This document shows, piece by piece, positions 37,500-49,674 of a stretch of DNA of 64,000 nucleotides. A model generated the notes under the pieces. It was not told the DNA's origin, did no database searches, and saw nothing but the letters and a program-made list of their open reading frames with translations. The position numbers and the translations under genes were made by a program. The DNA comes from Chionis minor (taxonomy: Eukaryota; Chordata; Aves; Charadriiformes; Chionididae), in the NCBI GenBank assembly GCA_013398295.1, contig VZSF01008872.1:186001-250000 (forward strand), given 5' to 3'. The number at the start of each line of letters is the position of its first letter. Position 1 is the stretch's first letter.

Positions 37500-38480
37500 C
37501 ATCATTTTGACTGTGCCCCCATTAAACACTTAGTGTGAATTATGTCAAACCCCAATGCTGGTAAATTTAAAACAAAATAATGTGTGTCACACTACATTTC
37601 ACACAAAATTGTGTTCAGAGATTTTATTTTTAGTTTGAAATGGCTTAGATATAATTTTAGAAGGATCTGGGTTTATTGGGAATTAATAATTCAAATCCTT
37701 CTCTCCTATATTTAACCTTCTTTACCACTGAATTTTAAAAAAATTGTAGTGAAATGTCATGTCACCAGTTGTGGGAGCAAAGGCAGTTGCTACAGGTGCT
37801 GTATATTTAGCACTTAATAAAAGGGAATTTTTTCTTCTGAGATTTTTTTTGATGGGATGAGTGGGGAGAGAACAGTCCAGACAATGCAGGAAATTCTGCT
37901 ACTGGAAAGTCATTAAACAATCTGATCAATGCAGGATGCTGATGCTTTTGTCCCAAGACATGACTTTCAGGTTGTTCGAGAGTGTTTTAATTCTATAATT
38001 AAGACCAAAATCCTGAATCCTCTTCTTTTATATCTACATCTTTTTCAGACTTTTCTCCTATTAGTAGTAGTAGCAGCTTTAGACTAGGGAATCTGCTGCA
38101 TAGTCACATTATGACCTTAATTTTGAACAGTTATTATCAAATTTTGGGTTTTGGCCATTTTGCTCCCTCCCTCCCCCCTTATGTAGCAAAGTGTTGTTAT
38201 AATGAGTTTAATTAAGCAAAAATGGATGTTGGCTTACAATGTTACAAAAGGTTGCTATGCGCCAATAAATCATAATCAAATGTATTTAGTGTAATAGTAG
38301 GAGTCATTTACAGTCAGGTTGCTAGTAACAAACATTAATTGTTTCCTTAAATGACAAGCCCTTCCAATTATAAAGAAAACAAACCAAAGCCCAGTTTTGC
38401 TAACCAACAGAATGTTTACATTACAAAGAATATCAGTGTTTTATTCATGAACAGTTATTCAATATGGTAAAGAGGTACTA
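37500..38480. promoter_or_regulatory. Candidate conserved non-coding regulatory element
   Basis: This gene-free stretch is dense in homeodomain-type cores. 'gtttaattaagc' lies around 38207-38218. CCAATAAATCA at 38262-38272 has the reverse complement TGATTTATTGG, which matches the PBX-HOX heterodimer form TGATTTAT. 'aaacattaattg' lies near 38331. The region has no microsatellites and no transposon text. These are features often seen in vertebrate developmental enhancers, but motif density alone is weak evidence in AT-rich DNA. Conservation cannot be judged from a single sequence. Confidence 0.25.
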
Positions 38481-39620
38481 TCTGGGATGCCTGGAGGGGT
38501 TTGAATGTGCTTTATTTTGTTGAAAAATGCTTGCTGGTTGTTTTGGTGAAGTGTAGTTATGGTGAGGGCAGTGATGTCTGGTGAAATGTAGAGACGAAGC
38601 CCCAGGGGAAGCTTCATGGCTTAACTGTATAGAACAAAGCACTCTGACTATGGACTACTTGAACTCTGCTCATTATGAGGTAAGAACTAAGACTTTTAGG
38701 GCTCAAATGTGTATTTTAGAAGCATGCAGTGAGGATATGCACGTAAAACAATGGGATTATTCAGATGAGTAAGTACCATGCTGTTGCAGCTTCAATGAAC
38801 CATATTTTAAAAAGGAACAAACATTTTGTGGTGTGCCATTTGTGCCACAGTTTGTACTTGGCACAAAAAACCACACATGCTTTTAAATAGTGTTTTTGTA
38901 CATGGCAAAATGTTTATACAGAAGAACTGCCCATCCTGTCTGTAAATGTGAGGAAGCCTTTTTGAGGAGAATGTACTTTTCTGTGTGTTTGGAGACCATG
39001 TACCATACACTGGGGCATTGCTGTAGTTAGTGCAATGTAGGACAACAACCCCTGTGCACCCAGTTTTCATTTTTCTGTGGAAGATGCTATACCATAGCTC
39101 CTTCCCCCTCACCACACACATTTTTCTGGAGCCAGAAGCACTGATTGTTAGAGCCAAAAGCAAGGGCACAATTCTGCTTTCATGGCAGTCAGTCAGAACA
39201 GTGTCAGCATCTCCGATAGCATTGATTTAAACTTAGACTTTGGGGACCTGCATTAACAGAGGAGAAATGCTGCATGAGCAAGTATCACAGGGAAAAGAAA
39301 TAAAGATATGAGAGTTCAATATTGTGACATTAGGATTCTTTTGAGTCCTATTTACACACAAGGTAAAAGAAAGACTTCAGTATGGAACTCTGTCAGTATT
39401 AAACTAAACATGTAAAATTAGAATTATTGTATTTATTTCTCCATTTATTGGTTTCAGTTCCTCCAGTCTTCACAATAAACAATTCTGGGAGAGAGGGATT
39501 AGAAGCAGCTGCAGGCCTCTGTGTGATCTGAAGCACACAGTAGGAGTATAAGGAATTTAAATATCATTCATTTTCTTTTCCTTTGCTCCTCTTCCCCCCG
39601 CCTTCCCCCTGACATTCCAC

Positions 39621-39722
39621 ATGGGAAACAATCAGTCATTCAGAGCCATGGACAATGACCCCCTACCTTTCACAGCCCATATCCAAAAATCCTTTGGCAA
39701 AGCAGACCTGGACTCCAGCTAG
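39621..39722 (+). other. Short possible reading frame with N-myristoylation-type start
   Basis: An ATG at 39621 opens 33 codons beginning MGNNQSFRAMDND and ending KADLDSS before TAG. Gly at position 2 and Ser at position 6 fit the N-myristoyltransferase consensus. The context around the ATG has G at +4 but not a purine at -3. I do not recognise the peptide and see no promoter, so chance is the likeliest explanation. Alternatively it could be a first coding exon, but no clean splice donor precedes the TAG. Confidence 0.12.
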
Positions 39723-42485
39723 CTCAGCACTGCTGGAAGTCACATTCTGTGCTGTTGGATGCTGGGATTCATGAATCACAGGCTTGCACTGTACACCAAG
39801 TACCTTCAATCAGTTGTCAGAAGCATTGGCTGACCACTCCCTGAGCACTCTATATACTTCCACTTTTGTTTTAATGCCTTTTCAGTGTTCACAATGAGCC
39901 TGTGGAACCTCAGTGGAATCAAGTTCCTTTCTGATTAAAACATCTTTTCTTTAAACCCAGCTTTGCAGCAGGGATGCCAGCCTGAAGGGCGCAGCATGGC
40001 CAGGATACACTTCTGGTGATTGATACAACTTCACTTCCTTCATGATTATCCTGAATAAATCTCACTGGTATTTTCAGCCATGATGTAGATGCCCTTTACA
40101 TCCCTATAAATCTTCAGGGCAAGGAGAAAATTAGCCAAGTCTGGGCATTGATCTTGTGAGGTAAATTGTACCTAGGCAGCAGGGGCTCCATTGATAAACA
40201 ATGAAACAATGCAGATAACTTACCATCTTACTTTTAATCAATACAGCTTCTCACAATGTATTATTCCAGCAATGGGTCTAAATCACTGTGCACTATAAGA
40301 GTTGTTTTCAAAACCTTTTAATCTAATTGGAAAATCTTCCTTTCGACTGGTAATAAACACTCACTAAACTGTCTGCACCTAATTGAGCTGTAGTAATTTA
40401 TGTGAGCTCCCTACTGCTTTTTCTCCCTTTAATCAGGCAGACTGCTTTATGTCTTTAACTAATGAAACCTAAGACTTCGCCAAGTAGATTTGATCAAATG
40501 TCACTACTGAATAAATCTTCATTAACACTGACATGTCCCACATCCTCCCCATGTCCCACTTCATCATTAACTCAGAGCAACATCATCATAGAAAGGTGAT
40601 GGCCACTACTTTATTTGCATATATAATCAAGCAGTAGTCATCAATGTCACACTCAATAAGAATGTGAAAAGGCAATTTATTGGAGCTTTTTGTCAGGGCT
40701 TAATAATAGTAACTGCAGTGATGTTTTTTTTTTTCCTAGAAAGGAGATGTCAGTGCCCTAGATGTGCAAGAAGGGCCATCAGCTGCCATAGCTGTACGTT
40801 CATAGAAAGCTTTCCCTGTTGTTGTAGCTATTCAGATCTGTCCTTCCCCTTATATAAATAAGTATTACTCCCCACCTAGCAGTGCCTGTCAGAGGTACTC
40901 TAACTGGCAAAGGTGCTGGAACATCTAAAGACACCCATGGGTACCAAATAACATGAAAAAAATGTCATTTTTGGATTTTCCTCATTGACTGATGTGACAG
41001 TCTTCCACAGAAAATAATCAGAGGATTTGACAAAGGAAATGCTCAGAATATCAGTTGTAGGAATTTCAATATGCTGTCAATATTACTGTCCCTTATAAAG
41101 TTGATTCTGTACTAACTTTCACTGAGAAGTCAGTGAGAATGAAGCCTCTAGAAACTCTTTGTGTGGCTTATCGAACATTTAGTAAGCAGTAAAAGACAGA
41201 AAAAAAATTGAGAATGTGAATACTGATACTTTTGTGGGAATGGATGAGTGCTGAAAGATGAGTTGGGAAATGCGTATTGAAATGGAGTTGGGGCTGTGAT
41301 GATAAAGACTTTAAGTTGGTAAACTGGATAAGAAGCAGCCAAAGAGCAGCTCATGGTGGCCAGTGATAATGTCAGAGAACTTGAAAAAGAAGGTCATTTT
41401 GGCCACAGAGTTTGTCAGAGGTCTGGTGTGTGGCAGGTAATGAAGGCAGGACAAAGATGTTGGCAGACGTGTATGCACCCACCTGCACATACTTAGTTTT
41501 GCAGAAGAAAATAAAATGTGCTGTGATTTTGAAGGCAGAATAGACCCACATCTGACCTGGCTTGATGTTTTCTTTGGAAACCTTCCTGAGCAATGGTTTT
41601 GCTGAGTGCATGCACTAATTGAATTGTACTTGCTAAACTCTCCAAACATTTTCTCTCTGCAGCAGCTACTGATAGCAACTGTCTTAACTGTCTACATGTG
41701 TGCATGTGCAAACATGTAGTGTGTCTGAATCTATCTTTCATAAATCACCATGTGTGAATGCCCTTCTAAGAAGCCCTCTGGTCGCTTCTACTGTCAAGAT
41801 TTTTAATTGCATGGAGTGACAACAATTGAGTAAAGGTGAGGAAAGACGAGGTAGGACAAGGATGGATAAACCAGTACTTTTATACCATGAGACAGAGAGT
41901 AAAGGAAAACTTGAGATGCAAGAGAAGGGGTGCATTTAAATTTTCTTAGGCCTTTGTCTGCTCTTTGCAACTTTCGTAACTATTCATTGAGGGATAACTT
42001 TTCCCAAGGTTAATATTATCCTCTGGAACGTGTTTAACAATCATTTTTTGGCTTTCCATCCTAGACAAAATATATAAAATAAATGTAATTCATAGATTAT
42101 TTTGGAGAAAAGCTGAAGTCTGGCCAGAATTTTGCTTACCAAGGGAAGATTTTACCTAGATAGAGCTCTGTTCACTGTCATTCCTGAGGGCTTTGTATTG
42201 GGTAGCTCTAATGCTGGAAGATAAAAGGCAAAATCATAGGAGATGATCCATATTATAGGGATTATTTAGGCTCTGTGTTTCTTTAATCATGAGAAATAAT
42301 ATTAGTTCTGTTGTACAAAAATACTCTGGCTGTGGAAGGAACATTCTCTAAAAGGTGAAGATGAAAGTACATTTGCCGAGTATACTTGGAAAAGGCAGGA
42401 ACAGGCAGAGGTTTAAAAAGAGAGATATCTGCTAGTCTGTGGTTAATAGTATTCATATATTAGACTGATTGTAACACCTACATCA

Positions 42486-42543
42486 ATCAAGTATATTTCA
42501 GAAGGGCTTGATATCTATCAAGCATATTCCAAAAGTGCATGAT
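42486..42543. repeat. Imperfect tandem repeat, 27-bp unit, period 31
   Basis: The unit atcaagYatattYcaRaagKgcWtgat occurs at 42486-42512 and 42517-42543 with five differences and four bases between copies. It is an old local duplication. Confidence 0.75.
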
Positions 42544-45500
42544 TTTAGCATGGAAATCATTTTGCCCTGATATAGATATAGTGAAAGCACTGTTGACTAC
42601 TGTTATATTTTAGCCTGCTATGCTGCATCTCTCAATAGCTAATGTTTCATGTTGGCAAGAAAGGATGTGGGTTGATCTTCTAATCAGTGCTTAGTAAGAA
42701 TAGCTATACGGTCTGTCAAAGAAAAAAAAAATTCCTTCCAGAACTCCTGAGCTATTCTGTGGCTACTGTAGAAGTTCTAAAGCTTAGGAAGGCTCCACGG
42801 CTGGCAAATACATGGTGTAGATATACATGTGCTGCTGCATGCATGTATGTATGAGACAGGGTATGTAAGTTTGAGTAATGACTCATGTTATAGCCCTGTG
42901 TTACACTTATTCCAGTATAAGAAATGAAATTACTTTGCTTTCAGATACTTGATATACACATAAATGCCAGTTAAAAAAAAGCGTATCTATAGTTTCTGAG
43001 AGACAGACATCACAGAATTCCATTCATACATAATTCATCTTTCTGGGTTATTATCTGATTTTTAAAGAGAGCATCCAGTATACCCATTAAAAAATGCGTA
43101 TGATTCATTTGGGGCAATTGCCTGCCAGTCACTGCTTTTCCTTGTTTTCTTCTGGTTTAGCCTACTGAATGACAAAAAGATACTCTAACCAACTTGAGTG
43201 TGCATGCAAACAGAATCAGAGAATACAGCATGTTTTACAGCTTATGCTGTGCTACTGGAAACCTGGAATCTGTAGGTCAATGGCACTGTTTTATTTCTTT
43301 TTCAATGATGGAGGAGAGAAAAGGATGAACTACAAGATGATCAAAAAGCATTTTTCCACTGCTGCTCCTTGATATACTATTCTCTGTAATATAAATGCTA
43401 TAATAAATCATACTTTCTGTTTGTTCCATGTGTTGGGGTCAATGTTCAGCAGACTCCGTGGAACTGGCTTGCCTTATTTTGTTTCAATGAAAGACTGTGA
43501 ATATGCTCCAGCCAGCTTATCTGATTGTTTGTTCTGCTCAGCTAAGCAAACCATGCAAGTGTGCCTTAACTAAATTATCTGCTGCAAGTCTATACTGGTG
43601 TCATTCCAGTAGAGACTCCTCCATGCGTTTTATTTTATTCCCTTTCTTGTATCTTTTCCCACTTATTGTTTATTAAAAGTTTTTGAAAACAAAAATAATC
43701 ATAAAAAGGAGCTTTATACAGTTTCTCCCAGTAAGCATCTCTGATCAAAATTCCAAAACACTTTAAATTCAAAGAATAGGATTTCCTGACCTAAAGTGAA
43801 TTTATTAAAATAGACAGGATTCTTGGCCTTCAAGCAGTCTCCATTCTAATGAACAGAAAGAAAGGATTACTAATTTTAGACACGCACACCTAACTGTCAG
43901 CTATTTCCCCTAATTTTATAGAACTGGACATGAGATGTTACCAAAGTTCTGGTTTTGATCAAGAATAATTGTAACAAGCAGTTCACTTCCTTAATTGGAC
44001 TTCTTTAAATCTCAGCCACTAGGAATAAACTGTGGGCAGTTTGCTTGGAAAGAAGAGCTGAATGGTGAGACTGGGAAGACTGGAAAGAAGCAGAAACCAG
44101 TTTCAAAAAGTATTATACAGCTACAAGAACTTACTTAGTATATTTTATTTCTTTTGTGTTTCTGAACAACTCTGAGAATCCTATGCTAAACCTTTTTGGG
44201 GACTGAGTATAAGAAGGGATTCCCAGCTGACCTGGGAGACTGGTGGCTTGAAAAGCTACAACTGATCTGTCATCAGGCAGTCCTCTCTGAGAGCAGAGCT
44301 CAGACAGAAGTATTCTGACAAGTATAAAAGAACACTTCTCTCTGATAAGGAATATCATCAACCTAACAACATACAGATAGGTAGGTGAAAAATCGCAGGA
44401 CATTTTTGCAACATATTCCACAGTTTTATTTTTCCTGTTGCCATGTCATGTCCTCAGCTCAACATTTTGTATTTTGGTTTCCATGATGGTGTGAAAGAAA
44501 GCAAACTCAGTTTCAAAAGATTCAAGATTATGAGATGCTTGTTTTCCCAGTCAAACCAGTCTCATTTGCCTAAGAGTATTCCTTACCAAAGAATCTTTAA
44601 AACAAGTCTTGCTGAAGCAGGGAACACTGTTATTTAAAACCTTCCCTCGATTGCAAAAACACAGAGGAAGTAAGGGAATGATAGGCTACCTGCCTGGAGT
44701 TATAGATGTGTCTGTCTGATTAAGAAGAAACATTAATCTCATTTCATGGAACTGTCACTTCTCCAGATAAGATGCAGGTTACACGTGCACAGCCTGGATC
44801 TAAAAAACTACATGAAGAAAATTTGCATCTTACTTTCCTTTTTAAAAACTTTTCAATATTTTCTAGAACTGCAGGATTAATTCTTTTGTGCAGAAACAGA
44901 ACAAAGAATGAATTCAATAATTTTATCATGTCCTAAAAGTGAAGCAAAATTCACGTCTCTAATTTCTCTCAAAAATATTTTTCTTTTCAAAGTTAATTTC
45001 TAGTGAGACTTCAGAAAAAAGTTAATTTGTGTTTATTAGTTAATGTTATATTAGCTAACGTTATATTGGTCTGTTTTGCAAAATCAGAGATAAGATTCAA
45101 AATTTTTCATACTCATGAATTGCCATGAACATTGTTTGCTTTGCCATATGGTGGTAGAAAGAGAAAGTAACTGTTAAGGTTAGATCCAAGTATGAACTGA
45201 TTTGAAAATGTTGGTCATACTGATTGTTGCAATAGTTTGGTTCAGTATAAAGACAGATATCTGTTGTGTATGTCTAAACCTGGATGGCAGATGTTTTGTG
45301 TTGCAGGCAGTGGTCTGAGATCCATTTGGAGCAAGATAAAAACATAATAATCAGTAATCTTTTCAACAGAATTTTTTATGTGGTACAATTAGCAGTGATA
45401 AGTGACCTCTGAAAAAGTTTGTAAGTGGCTCTTAGTTCAGGTATCAAATTCTAAACAGATTTTATAAGTTTTGCCTAAATAAGCCAAATCTTTGAATTCT

Positions 45501-45690
45501 GACAAATATTCTGAAAAAAATAGGTTTGTCAATATTTTTGGCAAATTTGTCAATATTTTTTCATAGTTTGATTGAACATGCAATTAGCAGATTTCTTTCT
45601 CCACTGTTTTGGTCTTTCTTATTTTATTACCTACTCCAAAGTCTGCTGAAATCAATAGGTTCCTTCCCATTGGTGACATTGCTGAGTGGT

Positions 45691-46227
45691 GCAGTTGACA
45701 TGTCTGAGGGATGGGATGCCATCCAGAGGGACCTGGACAAGCTCAAGAAGTGGGCACATGTAAACCTCATGAGGTTCAACACAGCCAAGTGCAGAGTCCT
45801 GCACCTGGGTTGGGGCAACCCCCGGTATCAGTACAGGCTGAGGGACAAATGGATTGAGAGCAGCCCTGCTGAGAAGGATTTGGGGGTAGTAGTGGGTGAA
45901 AAGCTGGACGTGAGTAGGCTATGTGCACTCGCAGCCCAGAAGGCCAACCACATCCTGGCTGCATCAAAAGAAGCGTGGCCAGCTGGTCAAGGGAGGGAAT
46001 TCTGCCCCTCTGCTCTGGTGAGACCCCACCTGGAGTACTGTGTCCAGCTCTGGAGCACTCAGCACAGGAAAGACATGGACCTGTTGAAGCAGGTCTGGAG
46101 GAGGGCCACGAAGACGATCAGAGCATTAGAGCACCTCTCCTATGAGGACAGGCTGAGAGAGTTAGGGTTGTTCAGCCTGGAGAAGAGACAGCTCTGGGGA
46201 GACCTTATGCGGCCTTTCTGTACTTAA
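45691..46227 (+). pseudogene. CR1 ORF2 fragment in copy B with compensated frameshift
   Basis: The frame encodes CR1 ORF2 residues downstream of the reverse transcriptase catalytic core. Visible blocks are DAIQRDLDKLKKWAHVNLM, RFNTAKCRVLHLGWGNP, SSPAEKDLGVVVGEKLD, ALAAQKANHIL, LVRPHLEYCVQLWS, HRKDMDLLKQVWRRATK and [19 protein letters not shown]. Between about 45958 and 46012 the CR1-like reading moves to another frame (GCIKRSVASWSREGILPLC) and then returns. This fits a 1-base loss followed by a further small deletion that restores phase. A second disruption near 46207-46227 ends the frame at a TAA. The open frame also extends upstream to an ATG at 45526 through non-CR1 sequence. The apparent 233-residue protein is therefore an accidental fusion of flank and frameshifted element, not a gene. 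Confidence 0.88.
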
Positions 46228-46267
46228 AGAGGGTCTACAGGAAAGATTGGGACAAACTTTTTAGCAG

Positions 46268-46459
46268 GGCCTTTGTGACAGGAGAAGAGGTAATGGCTTT
46301 AAACTGAAAGAAGGTAGATTTAGACTAGATATAAGAAAGAATTTTTTTACAGTGAGGGTGGTGAAACACTGGCACAGGTTGCCTGGAGAGGTGGTAGATG
46401 CCCCATCCCTGGAAATATTCCAGGTCAGGTTGGACAGGGCTCTGAGCAACCTGATCTAG
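46268..46459 (+). pseudogene. CR1 ORF2 extreme C-terminus of copy B, in a shifted frame
   Basis: This frame encodes 63 residues homologous to the end of CR1 ORF2. Visible blocks include DRRRGNGFKLKEGRFRLDIR, NFFTVRVVKHWHRLPGEVV and DAPSLEIF, ending in RALSNLI and a TAG that sits at the expected ORF2 end just before the 3' UTR. It is out of phase with the fragment ending at 46227, so at least one more indel lies between about 46200 and 46268. The equivalent segment of copy A ([29 protein letters not shown]) is clearly related, which supports the assignment from inside the window. Confidence 0.88.
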
Positions 46460-47932
46460 CTGAAGATGTCCCTGATCATTGCAGGGGGGTTGGACTACCT
46501 GACCTTTAAAGGTCCTTTCCAACCCAAACTATTCTATGATTCTGTGATTCAGGATCATGCATTTTTCTCTGGAAATCTCGTGAATGATGAAATCATCAAT
46601 TCATTTATTTTTTAAGGATTTGTTTTTTAAACTTTGGATTAAAAAATTTAACAGATAGAGCCATTAGTGTTTTAGTGTATTATTTTCCGATACTGTGCCC
46701 TATACTTACTTTCTTATCCCTAGATATTGAACTTCTGCAAGGAAGATGCTTGCCCAAGTCAGTTTTTTTGTTATTGCTATGTTATTACTATTTGTTATTA
46801 CCATGGGAAAAGTATATCTCTTTTCACTTTGCTTTCCCCAGTAAAGTGTATTATGCCCAGAACAATGCCATTAAGGCTCTAAGCAGAAAATATGCCTAAG
46901 TGTTTATGTTTCATGCTAATGTAATTACAGATGGTAATAGGACATGTCCCTGCAAAATCTAGCTTTGCAAAATCTAGATTTTTTTTTTCTAGTTCAATAA
47001 TCTAGAAAAGATATTTACTGAGCCAATTTACACTTGAAGTTATGAATATTGTTGGACATCTAAAATGATTTTTTGTTAGTGTTTCAAAGAAAATTAATTT
47101 GTTTGTAATGTGGGGTTTTTTTTCCCCCTATTGCATCATACTCATGCACTTCCGTTGCAGAAGGCAAGCAAACGCTCCTGTACTTAGTAAGTGTTAGAAA
47201 TATCTTACAGTGGAAGAAAGAAGCCCAGTTGCCAACTTTTCAGTGGAATAACTACACTTCAGAACACATCAGTCCATAGTCAATGTGCTTTTTTCTAAGG
47301 AACCATCTGCGTAGGTAAATTTGAAATCAACATTTAAATTGAGTGAAAGATTGAGTAGAAGACAGAGTGATGATATGATTGACAGATGTAAAAGCATTTT
47401 CATTGTGAAAATTATTGGTGTTAAAGGGATCTTCCATTTGCCAGAGAAAAGTCATAAAAAGCTGGAAATTACAGGTGAGATAGTCTGATTGAAAGGTAGC
47501 ACCTATCTGTTGCAGTGAGAGTGGCACAAAATAGTAAAGGGGCAGTCTACTGACTGCATAAATGAGGCATTCTCTGTCCTTGGTCTTTCAGACAAAGACT
47601 CAAGTTGCAATATATCTCACGTACCTTCACACATCTAAATCATAAATATCCTTGCTTGAGACTGCCTTTATAGTCAATGGCAAGAAATGGGCACTTCCAG
47701 ACAGTGATTCATCTGACAGATTATCCTTGAATGAGACAATTCACGCCTCAGACATGCCTCTCCAAGTGCCTAAATTTGGTTGAGGTGAATCTTGCACAAA
47801 TGCCTTCTCTAAAACACGATTCGTTCACTCTTGGGCAACCGCAGTCAGAAGTGGGCTGGTGGGCAAATTCTCCAGCCCAACTGAGCCTCTAAGGCTGCTG
47901 TTGAAGGAAGACCGTTGGGCCTGAATGACCTT

Positions 47933-47956
47933 AAACTCTGTGGGGGGCCAGAGTTT
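47933..47956. repeat. Stem-loop AAACTCTG/CAGAGTTT
   Basis: Exact 8-base arms enclose the loop tggggggc. It lies in a GC-richer patch that may be an unclassified repeat. Confidence 0.65.
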
Positions 47957-49674
47957 GAGACTCTACACCCTAAAGTGATCCCTTTGCTTTTTAGAACTGC
48001 TTAAGAAAATCACCGTCTTTTGTATCTACAAATCAATCGAGACCTGTCCAAATTTACTATACTCAGAGATGTTGATGTCCTGTGTATGTAGATATAGTTA
48101 AGAAGAAAGAAACATTGTACCGAAGTAAATTATATATATAATGAAAATTACAGAAGAGAACATAAATATAAAATTGAGAAAATTTACTAGGTAAGTGGAA
48201 GGCTTCAATTTTTATGCTCCCACATTATATATCATTACAATTCTATCCAGCTGTTCATTCCTTGAAACTTGGTTAAAGTGCTATATTTAAAGATTTATGG
48301 ACTAGTTTCCTTACAAATATAGTATATAATTATCTGTGACTTACAGGCAGACTATGACAAAACTGAATCACTGTCATTTGTGCCTTGGAAATAAAGGGTC
48401 ACGCTATATTTATATTTGCTTGAGTTTATGGTATACTGAACGCATGAATTTGATAAAGCATGGTGTGATAATATTTTGTGAAAATCACAGAATACCCTGA
48501 AACCAAATGTCAGTGATCAGCTATTCTTCGGAATTGCAAGAATTTGCAATCAACTATACTTTTTTTCTTGGAGTCCCCATGTGCCTATTTTGTGTCAGTT
48601 CCTGGAGATACCTAGGTGTCATAAAGGATAGATCTGTATTATTATTTACACGCTTCACAAGTAAACTGAAAATATAGAATTCGTTGATTTTTTTTTCTAC
48701 ATAAATGTAGCTGAGTTGTAAAATGTGGATTGAAGATGATGGTTTTATTCCATATAAATTCACACAACAGTAAGCACCATGGATCCTGATCCACAGCTCA
48801 GATGATTAACAAGTTGACAGCACAGGCAATGTAAGGGCTGGTCCTCTCATGTGTTGAGTTGATGATTTCTAACGTTCCTTCTTTTCTTCTTCCTTAGGAT
48901 TTTGTATTTTTTAAGTTGGTAATTTTCTCTTGAGTTACTCTTGCAACCAACACATGCTCTCTTACCCACACATCATTGCAATAGCGAACAGCTCACCAAC
49001 TTCTTACAGTAAAGTTGAGTTATGCAGTGGATCTTCACAAAAGTAGGCCCTGGGTAGCCAGTAGCTGAACAGCAATGGCTGAATGAACCCCAGGTTACAG
49101 CCGGTGCTGAAGAAGATCTCCATAATGCAGAAGATAACGACTCTGTCACATAAGGAAGCCTGCTTTGGTGCTTGGAATATTTTGAATTTGGTTGAGTGGT
49201 CTTTTCTGGTCAAACTGCCAAAGAGGAAAGCAGGTCATGCTGTCCACGCTTTTGAATTGTGATTCTAGCCTTTTGAAATGTTGAAAAATTTACAGCTGGT
49301 CAGCTTTTATCTCAAATTGAATTCATGCCATGGAGTACATCCAGGCAGTTTTCAATCCTTTGCTCCTTTCTTCCCCCACCTCCAGTCTCAAGATACCCTC
49401 AATTACTCACTGACACTCAGCTTATGCATTAGGGCCTGAAATACTGAACTGTAGCTGGAGAGACAAAAATAGCAATCCCCTGCCATTTACCAGCTTGGCA
49501 GGCCTCCCAGCCAGCCTTGCACAGATTGCTCTTCCTGCCTGTGCTTTGAGTGTGCCTCATGCAGTAGTGGCATCAGGGCACCCTTGGCATGGCTTCACTT
49601 GGCTACTATGAAGAAATGCTTTTACTGAAAATGTGTGATGTGAATCAGAATCATACCATCCTACTTAAGGACCG

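Larger units (their letters stand above)
37020..45681. other. Non-coding stretch between the two CR1 copies
   Basis: No gene is recognised. It includes the homeodomain-motif-rich region at 37500-38480, a small possible reading frame at 39621-39722, and an imperfect tandem repeat at 42486-42543. Overlapping minus-strand frames at 41148-41741 (up to 112 codons) are open in several phases at once and look like stop-poor composition rather than a gene. The region around 40320-40660 contains blocks such as 'ctgtagtaatttatgtgagc' and 'tccctttaatcaggcag' that would suit a conserved non-coding element, but this cannot be established without alignment. Confidence 0.6.
45682..46550 (+). mobile_element. 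CR1 LINE fragment B, 5'-truncated, 3' end intact
   Basis: This second CR1 copy is longer than copy A and of a different subfamily. It begins abruptly within ORF2 at about 45682 ('ctgagtggtgcagttgac'), runs through the ORF2 C-terminus and a short 3' UTR ('ttgcaggggggttggactac', 'ggtcctttccaaccc'), and ends in 'attctatgattctgtgattc'. Orientation is +. The coding part carries several indels, so it is older or less constrained than copy A. The sequence just upstream (45520-45680) is ordinary AT-rich DNA, so the junction marks the 5' truncation point. The element is markedly more GC-rich than its flanks. Identification rests on family knowledge and visible motifs. Confidence 0.94.

Noticed and set aside
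40840..40865. TATA-like 'cttatataaataag' considered as a promoter
   Set aside because: TATA-like strings are expected often in AT-rich DNA. No downstream initiator, GC-rich context or reading frame supports it.
41148..41741. Cluster of overlapping minus-strand frames up to 112 codons
   Set aside because: Several phases are open at once and none resembles a protein family. This is best explained by locally low stop density.
46261..46522. Minus-strand frames antisense to CR1 copy B
   Set aside because: Antisense shadows of the CR1 C-terminal coding region and 3' UTR.
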